Shown: positions 29,937 to 38,667 of the stretch, piece by piece
How the letters are laid out: each line of letters opens with the position of its first letter
Position numbering within the stretch: the stretch's first letter is position 1
Assembly (NCBI GenBank): GCA_023257655.1
Contig: JALRBQ010000014.1
Span: 56,261 to 120,260, forward strand
Length of the DNA: 64,000 nt
Source: Pseudomonadales bacterium
Lineage (GTDB): Bacteria; Pseudomonadota; Gammaproteobacteria; Pseudomonadales; Pseudohongiellaceae
Reading direction: 5' to 3'
Notes under the pieces: generated by a model
What the model was told of the DNA's origin: nothing
The model's database searches: none
The model's input: the letters and a program-made list of their open reading frames with translations, nothing else
Translations under genes and position numbers: made by a program

Positions 29937-30797
29937 ATGTCCAAGACTGGCTTGTGGGCAATTGCCGCGGTCGCGGTGCTTACCCTGCTGTATCTGGTCT
30001 ATCTCGCGGCGACGTTCGAAGCGCCCGCGGGTACTACTACGGTGGCGATTCCGCCGCCGACCCTGCAACCGGTGGTTCGCGAAACGCCCGCTCCACTGCC
30101 GAGTACCCAACTGGCTCCCCCGCCCGAATCTGTTACCGCAACAACGAGCGCGCCGGCGACGGTGGCACCGAAACCGGCAGAAGTTCAAGCGCCGGCTCCT
30201 GTCGTGGCCGACATCGAACTGCCGTCGCTGGGGGAGAGTGATAATTTTATCGCCAACGGGCTGCGTGCGGTGCAAAACGGGGCGACTCTGCTGCGACTGC
30301 TGACCAACGAGCAGATGCTCCGCAAATTCGTCGTGTTCGTGGACAACGTCAGCCGCGGCAGCTTCCCGCAAACGGGCTTGCCCTATCGACCTATAGGACA
30401 GGAAATGCCAGTTACGAACGTGGACGATAATCTGTACACCATGAACAGCAGTGCCCACAACCGGTTCGACCAGTTTGTCGATGCGTTCGTGGCACTTGAT
30501 ACTGATCAGGCCATGCTGTTGTACCGAACGGTGTCTCCCCTGTTGCAACAGGCCTATGCCGAAATCGGCTTTCGGGACGTGAATTTCGACGACACGCTGC
30601 GCACAGCCATCAATCGGGTGCTGAGTGTGAGCGAAGTGCCAGGACCCTATCAGCTCGTGAAACCTTCGGTGATGTTCCTGTATGCCGATGCCAGTATTGA
30701 GAACCTTTCCGCTGTGAACAAGCAGTTGATTCGTCTTGGGCCCGACAACAGTGCCAAGGTAAAGACCAAGCTGCGGCAGTTCCTCGCACAGCTCTAA
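29937..30797 (+). CDS. DUF3014 domain protein
   Basis: N-terminal TM, Pro-rich linker, LPSLGESDNFI...LLRLLTNEQMLRKFVVFVDNVSRG...RFDQFVDAFVALD. Confidence 0.88.
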   Translation: MSKTGLWAIAAVAVLTLLYLVYLAATFEAPAGTTTVAIPPPTLQPVVRETPAPLPSTQLAPPPESVTATTSAPATVAPKPAEVQAPAPVVADIELPSLGESDNFIANGLRAVQNGATLLRLLTNEQMLRKFVVFVDNVSRGSFPQTGLPYRPIGQEMPVTNVDDNLYTMNSSAHNRFDQFVDAFVALDTDQAMLLYRTVSPLLQQAYAEIGFRDVNFDDTLRTAINRVLSVSEVPGPYQLVKPSVMFLYADASIENLSAVNKQLIRLGPDNSAKVKTKLRQFLAQL

Positions 30798-30828
30798 CGC
30801 TCGTTATTCGGAAGAGTGCTTCATTCCA

Positions 30829-31677
30829 ATGCCAGAAATCACCTCGCCGCTAATTTCCGTTGACTGGTTGCAGCGACACCTGGGTGACCCCAATCTGGTA
30901 ATTCTTGATGCGTCGGTGCCGCCTGTGGTGCCGGGGTTTCAGGCGCTGAATGCAGGCGCAACGTTTCGGGCCATCCCCGGAGCGCGGCGCTTCGATTACG
31001 ACAAGACAATCTGCAAACCCGGCACATCCTTGCCGCATATGATGCCGACGGCGGAGCATTTCCAACAGGAAGTGCGCAAGCTGGGCATCAATCGCGACAG
31101 CGTCATCGTCGTGTATGACGATGTGGGTGTCTATGCGAGCCCGCGTGCCTGGTGGATGTTCCGGGCCATGGGTCATGCCGCCGTCGCCGTTCTGGACGGC
31201 GGATTGCCGGCGTGGATCGACGCCGGCTTGCCCGTTACCGATAGTCTGGCAAGCGCTGCACAGGGCGACTTTGTTGCCAGCCTGGACCCGGACCTCTTCT
31301 GTGATTTTGAAGTGGTGCTGGCTGCGCTGGACGATTCCTCCTGCCAGATCCTCGACGCCCGTTCCGCTGGCCGCTTTCATGGCACGGCCCCTGAACCTCG
31401 CCCTGGCATGCGCAGTGGTCACATGCCCAACGCCAAAAACCTGCCGTTTCCGGACGTTTTGGAGGGTGGCAGGATGAAACCGGTGGCCGAGTTGCAGTCG
31501 CTGTTTGCGAATCTGGCGCAGCCTGAACAGCGCGTGATTACGAGTTGCGGCTCGGGACTCACCGCCTGCGTGCTCACGCTGGCCGCCAACCTCGCCGGAT
31601 ATAACCGGCTGTCCGTGTATGACGGTTCCTGGGCGGAGTGGGGTGCTCCCGGCCATCTGCCCGTCGTCACCGACTGA
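30829..31677 (+). CDS. Sulfurtransferase (tandem rhodanese; SseA/3-mercaptopyruvate sulfurtransferase type)
   Basis: Two rhodanese domains, active-site loop TSCGSGLTACV. Confidence 0.92.
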   Translation: MPEITSPLISVDWLQRHLGDPNLVILDASVPPVVPGFQALNAGATFRAIPGARRFDYDKTICKPGTSLPHMMPTAEHFQQEVRKLGINRDSVIVVYDDVGVYASPRAWWMFRAMGHAAVAVLDGGLPAWIDAGLPVTDSLASAAQGDFVASLDPDLFCDFEVVLAALDDSSCQILDARSAGRFHGTAPEPRPGMRSGHMPNAKNLPFPDVLEGGRMKPVAELQSLFANLAQPEQRVITSCGSGLTACVLTLAANLAGYNRLSVYDGSWAEWGAPGHLPVVTD

Positions 31678-31709
31678 TCTTTTTCTCTCTGTTGCCAGCG
31701 CTATCAGCG

Positions 31710-32222
31710 CTACGCCTGCGGGTGGTGGTGGCCGGCGTCCAATTTGATCAAGGGCTTCTGAATCAGCAGATTGTTCGGATAATTGATGAGATTCAAACCG
31801 TCATCTTCGATCAGCACCTGAAACATGGTGATGTCGATAATGGTGCCTTCCAGGGAATTGTCACCATCGACGATGCGTATCCGGTCGCCGATGCGAGCAG
31901 GGTAATAAAAGAAGATGACGATGCTGGCCGTCAGGTTGCTGAGAATCGACCACTGCGCGAACAGGGCGACGCCGCCGATGGCGAGCACCGACGAGCCGAA
32001 CACCAATATGCCGTGGTAGTCCACGCCCCAAATGAAAAACAGGATGAACAGGGACAGCAACGCGATCGCAAAATTGAACACTTTAGAGATGTACTTCGCG
32101 CGCTTCGGCGCCGCCATCTTGCGCTCTCCGATGCGGGTCAGGACCCGCGAAGTGGTACCTGAACCGAACAGATAGGCGATCAGGACGAGGCTGCTCAGGA
32201 ACCAGTTCATGTAGTTAGAATC
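31710..32222 (-). CDS. Mechanosensitive ion channel (MscS family)
   Basis: LAIGGVALFAQWSILSNLTASIVIFFYYPARIGDRIRIVDGDNSLEGTIIDITMFQVLIEDDG; start approximate. Confidence 0.82.
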   Translation of the reverse strand, partial: DSNYMNWFLSSLVLIAYLFGSGTTSRVLTRIGERKMAAPKRAKYISKVFNFAIALLSLFILFFIWGVDYHGILVFGSSVLAIGGVALFAQWSILSNLTASIVIFFYYPARIGDRIRIVDGDNSLEGTIIDITMFQVLIEDDGLNLINYPNNLLIQKPLIKLDAGHHHPQA

Positions 32223-32386
32223 CATAGTTTTCCGTAATATCGTGCGCGCTGGTGCAGCGAAAACAGCAATTATCACCTGCACGACTGCAGACGGAAACCG
32301 TTTTTACTCGAATCCCGCTTTTCGCTACAATGCACGCTCACAACTTTGCTGCGGATTTACGTTCCGTCTTGCAAACAGGAAGCACT

Positions 32387-33415
32387 ATGTCTATTTCCAA
32401 GACGTCTGTCTCTACGACGCCAGACGCGGCGGCGCCCGTGGTGGTCGCCGCACTCTATAGATTCGCGGATTTCCCCGATTTCGCCGATTTTCGCCAACCC
32501 CTGCTCAAACTCATGCTCGATCAAGCTGTACGCGGCACGCTGTTACTCGCCACTGAGGGCATCAATGGCACAATCGCCGGTTCTCGTGAAGGCATCGATG
32601 CGGTGCTGGCCTGGTTGCGCCGCGATGCGCGCTTCGCCGCGCTGGAGGCGAAAGAATCCTTTGTCGCGGACAACCCGTTCTATCGCAGCAAGGTCAAACT
32701 GAAGAAAGAGATTGTCACGATGGGTGTCGAGGACATCGATCCACGGCAAATTGTTGGTACCTACGTGGCCCCCAAAGACTGGAATCAGCTCATCGATGAT
32801 CCCGACGTGCTGGTGCTCGACACCCGCAATGAATACGAGGTGGAAATTGGCAGCTTTCGCCGTGCCGTCAATCCCCATACCACGTCATTTCGCGAATTCC
32901 CGGTTTATGTGGCGCAACACCTCGATCCAAAGAAACACAAAAAGGTGGCAATGTTTTGTACCGGTGGTATTCGTTGCGAAAAGTCCACGGCCTATCTCAG
33001 GCAACACGGTTTCGAAGAGGTCTATCACTTGCAAGGTGGCATTCTGAAATATCTGGAGGAAGTGCCGGAGACAGAAACCCGTTGGGAAGGCGAATGCTTT
33101 GTATTTGATAATCGCGTCACGGTGAATCATCGCCTCGAGCGCGGTAATTACGACCAGTGCCATGCCTGCCGCATGCCTATTACAGAAGCAGACAAACAGA
33201 GCGAGCACTATCAGAAAGGTATCAGCTGCCATCATTGCTATGACAAGCATGATCGTCATCAGATTCAGCGTTATGCCGAGCGTGAAAGACAGATGCAACT
33301 CGCCAGGGCGCGGGGAGAGGCTCACATCGGGCAACCGATGCAGGAGACCATCGCTCAGCGTCGCGAGCGCAAACGCCACTTCAAGGAGCAGCAACGGGCG
33401 CAAGAGAAAAGCTAG
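32387..33415 (+). CDS. trhO: tRNA uridine(34) hydroxylase TrhO/YceA (rhodanese-related)
   Basis: [84 protein letters not shown]. Confidence 0.93.
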   Translation: MSISKTSVSTTPDAAAPVVVAALYRFADFPDFADFRQPLLKLMLDQAVRGTLLLATEGINGTIAGSREGIDAVLAWLRRDARFAALEAKESFVADNPFYRSKVKLKKEIVTMGVEDIDPRQIVGTYVAPKDWNQLIDDPDVLVLDTRNEYEVEIGSFRRAVNPHTTSFREFPVYVAQHLDPKKHKKVAMFCTGGIRCEKSTAYLRQHGFEEVYHLQGGILKYLEEVPETETRWEGECFVFDNRVTVNHRLERGNYDQCHACRMPITEADKQSEHYQKGISCHHCYDKHDRHQIQRYAERERQMQLARARGEAHIGQPMQETIAQRRERKRHFKEQQRAQEKS

Positions 33416-33462
33416 CGCCTCGCCGTGGCGATAACCCTCCGCGGTGCCATAGCCACCCACAG

Positions 33463-33489
33463 GTTATTGGGATATAGTCGGCCAATAAC
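33463..33489. promoter_or_regulatory. Inverted repeat upstream of quinoprotein dehydrogenase
   Basis: GTTATTGG-(11 nt GATATAGTCGG)-CCAATAAC, perfect 8-nt arms, 20 nt before start codon 33509. Confidence 0.45.
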
Positions 33490-33508
33490 AAGAAGAAGGG
33501 TGTCGCCT

Positions 33509-35863
33509 ATGACTGATGTTCTCTCGAAGTCCACAGCTCCTCGCGTCTTTCCAATTATTCTCTGTGTGATCGCCGCCCCGCTAATCCTCGGTGGCGTTCA
33601 ACTCGTGTTTCTGGCCGGTTCATTCTATTACTTGTTGGCGGGGCTGGCGCTGGTCGCTTGTGCGCGCAAGCTCTGGAATGCGGATCCCACGGCCTCCCTG
33701 ATCTATGGTGGCTTGCTGGTGGCAACGATAGCGTGGGCTCTGCTCGAAGCCGGAACCAATCTGTGGGCACTGCTGCCACGCATCGTGCCCCTGGCAGTGA
33801 TCGGCCTGTGGTTTCTCACTCCCTGGTTGCGCTGCACCTTGTACAGCGGCACACCTCCACCCCTGTTTGCTTCCAGCCTCTCGCGCTATGCCGTGCTGAT
33901 CGGGTTTGTCGTAACCGCCTACGTGTTGATCGCCGGCAGTGGATACACCGTGAATCCGCTGGCGCCTCGCAGCACGCAAACGGCAGTCAATAGCGCGACC
34001 GACTGGCCCTCCTATGGCAACACGGTTGGCGGGACACGCTATTCTCCACTCGCAGAAATCAACCGTGACAATGTCGAGGATCTGGAGCTGGCCTGGAGTT
34101 TTCGCACCGGCGCCGGCGGTGCTTTCAAGGCGACTCCGTTGCAGATCGGGGAGCTGTTGTATTTCTGCACCGGCGGCAATATCGTGATCGCACTCGATGC
34201 CGATAGCGGCGAGTTGCGCTGGCAATTCGATCCGCTGGTCAGCCCCGAACATCTGGAATTCGCGCGATACTTCACAACGGGCTGTCGCGGGGTGTCTTAC
34301 TATGCGGCACCTCCCGAATACGACGGCGAGTGCAAGGAGCGCATCCTGACGGCGACATCCGATGCACGATTAATTGCGATCGATGCCATCACCGGTGCCC
34401 GCTGTTCACAATTTGGCGAGCAGGGCGAGATTAACCTCACAATCGGTATGGGGAATGATCCGTTGTTGTTCAACTTCCAGACTTCACCGCCAGGTATCGT
34501 GCGAGGTAACGCAGTGGTGGGTGGCTGGGTGCTGGACAATCGCAGTGTCGGCGAGCCCTCGGGTGTCGTCCGTGCCTTCAATGCCATCAGTGGCCAGTTC
34601 GCCTGGGCCTGGGACATGGGACGACCGGGAATCAATACCGAGCCATTGCGTGGTGAGGTTTACACGCGCGGCACGCCCAATGTCTGGAGTCTGTTCAGCG
34701 TCGACGAAGAGCTGGGCCTGATCTACGCGCCGACCGGGAACGAGACACCGGACTACTTCGGCGGTCAGCGCATGGAAGCGAGTGAGCAGTATGCCAGTTC
34801 GGTAGTGGCCATCGATGGCGAAACCGGTGCTGTGCGCTGGTCCTACCAGACCACGCATCATGACATCTGGGATTATGATGTACCGTCACAACCGGTGCTG
34901 CTCGATTTGCCTGATGCTTCGGGTCAGGTGGTGCCTGCAGTGCTCGTGCCGACCAAACGCGCCGAGGTGTTTGTGCTCAATCGAGTCACCGGGGAACCGC
35001 TGTTCGACATTGAGGAGCGTCCGGTTCCGCAGAGCGGTGGCGTGCCGGAGGACTTCGTGGCGGCGACCCAGCCGTTCGCTGTCGATCTGCCAAACTTCCG
35101 GCCTGACCTGAGTGAACGCAAGATGTGGGGCATCACCCCAATCGATCAGATGCTGTGTCGCATTGAATTTCGCAAGATGCGTTATGAGGGTCACTTCACT
35201 GTGCCCGGAACTGACACGATCCTGCAATTTCCAGGTAATGCCGGAGGTCACAACTGGGGTAGCGTGAGTGTCGACGAAGCGAATCACATCATGGTCGTCA
35301 ATCCGCTGGTCATGTCCAACCAGCTAACCCTGTATCCCCGTGACAATCTGCCGTCAGGTGTTCCGAACAATCAGGTAGGCACGCCTTACGCGCAAACTAC
35401 GGTGCGCTTCATTTCACCGCTGCAGATTCCCTGCCAGCAGCCACCGTATGGTGTGCTCGCAGCCGTGGATCTTGAAACCAAACAATTGTTATGGGAGAGG
35501 CCAATCGGCAGCGCCAAAGCCAGTGGCCCTCTCGGCATTCCTACCCGGCTCCCGCTCACCGTAGGGACACCGCAGTCCGGCGGTACCGTCACTACCGCCG
35601 GCGGTTTGATCTTTATTGCCGGCACCTTCGACAATACCGTGCGCGCCATGGACTTGCTGACTGGTGAGGAACTCTGGCAACATCCTTTACCGTATACTGC
35701 GCAGGGTACGCCGATGACCTATAAGACCTCGGCGGGTGCGCAGACTGTCATCGTCACGGTGCCAGTATTCAATTCCACCTCCGCCGTTGGCTTTCGCGTG
35801 CTGCCGGCAGCCGAAGAAGATCCGTTGGGGGGTTATGTTTTCGCTTACAGGTTGCCGCAGTAG
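33509..35863 (+). CDS. Membrane-bound PQQ-dependent glucose dehydrogenase-type quinoprotein
   Basis: N-terminal TM helices; DWPSYGNTVGGTRYSPLAEINRDNVEDLELAW; TTHHDIWDYDVPSQPVLLDLP; GGTVTTAGGLIFIAGTFDNTVRAMD. Confidence 0.93.
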   Translation: MTDVLSKSTAPRVFPIILCVIAAPLILGGVQLVFLAGSFYYLLAGLALVACARKLWNADPTASLIYGGLLVATIAWALLEAGTNLWALLPRIVPLAVIGLWFLTPWLRCTLYSGTPPPLFASSLSRYAVLIGFVVTAYVLIAGSGYTVNPLAPRSTQTAVNSATDWPSYGNTVGGTRYSPLAEINRDNVEDLELAWSFRTGAGGAFKATPLQIGELLYFCTGGNIVIALDADSGELRWQFDPLVSPEHLEFARYFTTGCRGVSYYAAPPEYDGECKERILTATSDARLIAIDAITGARCSQFGEQGEINLTIGMGNDPLLFNFQTSPPGIVRGNAVVGGWVLDNRSVGEPSGVVRAFNAISGQFAWAWDMGRPGINTEPLRGEVYTRGTPNVWSLFSVDEELGLIYAPTGNETPDYFGGQRMEASEQYASSVVAIDGETGAVRWSYQTTHHDIWDYDVPSQPVLLDLPDASGQVVPAVLVPTKRAEVFVLNRVTGEPLFDIEERPVPQSGGVPEDFVAATQPFAVDLPNFRPDLSERKMWGITPIDQMLCRIEFRKMRYEGHFTVPGTDTILQFPGNAGGHNWGSVSVDEANHIMVVNPLVMSNQLTLYPRDNLPSGVPNNQVGTPYAQTTVRFISPLQIPCQQPPYGVLAAVDLETKQLLWERPIGSAKASGPLGIPTRLPLTVGTPQSGGTVTTAGGLIFIAGTFDNTVRAMDLLTGEELWQHPLPYTAQGTPMTYKTSAGAQTVIVTVPVFNSTSAVGFRVLPAAEEDPLGGYVFAYRLPQ

Positions 35864-35894
35864 TGAAATAAAGACACTGGCACTACGGCTCGTG

Positions 35895-37973
35895 ATGCTG
35901 ACAGGATTCTGCCTGTCGGCCTCGAGTGCGGTCGCTCAGCCTGAGGCGCTGTCGCGGCTCGCGTCCTGGGTGGCGCTCGATGCGCCGACGGGTCACGAAC
36001 ACCTGGCGCTGGACGCAATCGCTGAACAATTTCCCGGCTGGGAGCGGGACCGATACGGCAATCTCAGCCGCACGGTCGGCTCCGGTTCACCGCATCGAGT
36101 CGCCGTGTGTGCCATCGATGCCTACGCCTATGCCATCAGCCAGATCACCGACGCTGGCTATCTGCGTCTGCATCGCCTTGGTTCAGGGTCACGTCACCCA
36201 CTCTGGGACCAGATGCACGAAGGTCAACAGCTACGCATTTCCACGCGCAGTGGTCCGGTAATCGGCGTTACGGCCATCGCTAATGGCCACTTCGCCGCCC
36301 AGCACCGCGACGAGACGGCGATTGTCTCTGCCGACGATCTGTGGCTGGACGTCGGCGCCGAATCCGCTGCTGAGGCGGCCGCGCTCGGCATCGCGCTGCT
36401 CGATCCGGTTACGCGCAATCTGCCCGCCTGGTATTTCGGCGATGAGATCGGCGGCCCTCGCAGTGGTGCCCGCGTGGGTTGCGCCGCACTGATGGCGGCA
36501 GCGCAGGCGAGCATCAATGGCGCGCAGGGCAGCACCAGCTATGTGATGAGTGTGCAGCAGGTGTTCGGTTGGGTCGGTCTGGGCGCGGCGCTCGGCAATC
36601 TGCCGGTTGCCGATGAGCTGATTGTTCTGGCCCCGGGTGCGGCAGTCGCGCGCGACCAGGTCGTCTCGGGCCTAGGAGGCCGCGTCGATGATCGCCTCGC
36701 CACGCGTGCCCGCGCGATACGCTTGCTGGCCCCGGCGGTGTCCGACCCGGATGCCCTGATGGAGCGGGTTGGGCTGTCGTCAGCGACCGCGCTGCTACGC
36801 AGTCTCGTCTCGGCGATCGATCCGGCACGCACTGGCCTGCCGGACTGGGTGGCCGCGCCTGCTCCAGAGCGAGAACTCAATAATTTGGCCGAGCGCTGGG
36901 GCTCCGGACCCAACATCCGCCGGCTGCAGGAGATCGAGGCTATACTGGATCAGCTGGCTGAGAAGTCAGCGACACCCGGTCACGAAGGCCCCATCCGCAA
37001 TACGATTTACGAAGCCTTGCCGGCGTGGGCACAGGAACTCGCCCAGGCCGACGCGCTCGGCAACCTGTGGGTGGAGTTTGGGCCGGCGGGTCCGGCTACG
37101 GTGTTCATGGCCCACATGGACGAAGTGGGTTTCGAGATTGCAGCGATCGATGCTAACGGCATCGTGGCACTGGAACGTAAAGGCGGTGCTGTGGCGTCAG
37201 CCTGGGAGAGTCAGCCGGCCGTAGTCACCGTGGATACCGGCACTAACATCGACTCGTTAGTGAATGCGCCGCAGCTGCGCGGTGTGTTCCTGACCCGGGG
37301 CGACGCGGTTGACAAAAATCCGGATACAGTAAGCGCCTGGTTCGGGATGAACTCGGAGCAACTCGCTGCCGCCGGTGTCAGGGTCGGCATGGGTGTTACC
37401 GGTTATAAGGAAGGGCATCGCATGGGGGCCTATCGCTATGCGTCGCGCTCTCTCGATGATCGCGTCGGTTCCACGGCCTTGCTCACCGCCCTGCAAGGGC
37501 TCGATCCGGCACGCGTCGCCAGCCGTGTGATCTTCGCCTGGTCGGTGCGAGAGGAGGGCGGTCTGAATGGGGCTGCCGCATTGGCGGCCGTGGTTGGAGA
37601 TCGCTCGCGGCGCATCTACAGCATCGATACCTTTGTCACCTCTGATACGCCACTTGAGTCTCCGCACTTCGCGTATGCGCCGCTGGGCCAGGGCCCGGTC
37701 CTGCGCTCAGTCGAAAACGCCGCCATGGCGGTTCCCTTCGAGCTGGACCGCAACCGCCGAATCGCCGCAGACGCCGGCATCGCTGTGCAGATCGGACTGA
37801 CCCAGGGCGGGACCGATGGCACCACATTCACGTTCTATGGTGCGCCGAACGCCGGCCTTTCCTGGCCCGGTCGCTACAGCCATTCTCCCGCGGAGATCGC
37901 CGATCTGCGTGATGTCGCCGGTCTGGTCGACCTGATTCAGGCGATGGCACTGGAGCCGGTGGATTCCCAATGA
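35895..37973 (+). CDS. M42-family-like aminopeptidase with apparent internal duplication
   Basis: C-terminal half: TPGHEGPIR, AHMDEVGFEI, SLDDRVGSTALL, SVREEGGLNGAA; N-terminal half aligns by eye but lacks these residues. Confidence 0.8.
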   Translation: MLTGFCLSASSAVAQPEALSRLASWVALDAPTGHEHLALDAIAEQFPGWERDRYGNLSRTVGSGSPHRVAVCAIDAYAYAISQITDAGYLRLHRLGSGSRHPLWDQMHEGQQLRISTRSGPVIGVTAIANGHFAAQHRDETAIVSADDLWLDVGAESAAEAAALGIALLDPVTRNLPAWYFGDEIGGPRSGARVGCAALMAAAQASINGAQGSTSYVMSVQQVFGWVGLGAALGNLPVADELIVLAPGAAVARDQVVSGLGGRVDDRLATRARAIRLLAPAVSDPDALMERVGLSSATALLRSLVSAIDPARTGLPDWVAAPAPERELNNLAERWGSGPNIRRLQEIEAILDQLAEKSATPGHEGPIRNTIYEALPAWAQELAQADALGNLWVEFGPAGPATVFMAHMDEVGFEIAAIDANGIVALERKGGAVASAWESQPAVVTVDTGTNIDSLVNAPQLRGVFLTRGDAVDKNPDTVSAWFGMNSEQLAAAGVRVGMGVTGYKEGHRMGAYRYASRSLDDRVGSTALLTALQGLDPARVASRVIFAWSVREEGGLNGAAALAAVVGDRSRRIYSIDTFVTSDTPLESPHFAYAPLGQGPVLRSVENAAMAVPFELDRNRRIAADAGIAVQIGLTQGGTDGTTFTFYGAPNAGLSWPGRYSHSPAEIADLRDVAGLVDLIQAMALEPVDSQ

Positions 37974-38365
37974 GCGAAGAGCAAACTCCCTATCTGACTC
38001 TGGCGATGAGTCCCTACGGCTCCCTGCTGGGCATCGAACTGGTAGAGTATTCGCCGGGTCATGCGCTGTGTCGCATCAAGCTCGTGCCTCATCACTACAA
38101 CACCGGTGGCCGCGTGCACGGTGGTGTGCTGAGCTCGCTCGCCGATACCGCCGCCGGCGTCGCCGTGCGCACGATTCGCCCCGAGGGCAGACTGTCGGCG
38201 ACAACTGATCTCAACATCGCCTTCATCCGCCCGCCGCAGGGTGACACGCTCGAGGCCATCGCCGAAGTCATTCACGCCGGCAAGCGTCTGTATCGGGTGG
38301 AGATCAGCATTCATTGCGAGGGCAAGCTCATCGCCAGGTCCTCAGCCACGTTCATGTTGGTGTAG
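37970..38365 (+). CDS. PaaI family hotdog-fold thioesterase
   Basis: HYNTGGRVHGGVLSSLADTAAGVAV...TTDLNIAFIRPP; ATGA overlap with upstream gene. Confidence 0.92.
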   Translation: MSEEQTPYLTLAMSPYGSLLGIELVEYSPGHALCRIKLVPHHYNTGGRVHGGVLSSLADTAAGVAVRTIRPEGRLSATTDLNIAFIRPPQGDTLEAIAEVIHAGKRLYRVEISIHCEGKLIARSSATFMLV

Positions 38366-38587
38366 TGTGCTCGCTCCTCGCTGCGTCTAAGTTTCTCCGC
38401 GGTTCGCATGTTTTTGATTCAGTGGCTTCGAACGGCACCGCGGCGGCCTATCTGGTTCCGCTGCAGACCTGTAGCAAACTACCCCGGGGAGCGCCTCCGG
38501 CCAATTCTGAAAAAGACTCCAATAAAACAATCTGATCTTCAGAAAAATTCATCGCATAGTTTGCTGCCGATAGAATTTCACAGGCAT

Positions 38588-38618
38588 AAAAAAAGGCGCA
38601 CCGAAGTGCACCTTTTGT
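38588..38618 (-). terminator. Intrinsic terminator of TonB receptor gene
   Basis: AAAAGGCGCAC-CGAA-GTGCACCTTTT (one mismatch) with flanking A/T tracts. Confidence 0.65.
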
Positions 38619-38667
38619 TTGGAGCGTCGGGTTGAACGATGTGGCTGTTCAACCCTGAGTGTCGAGC

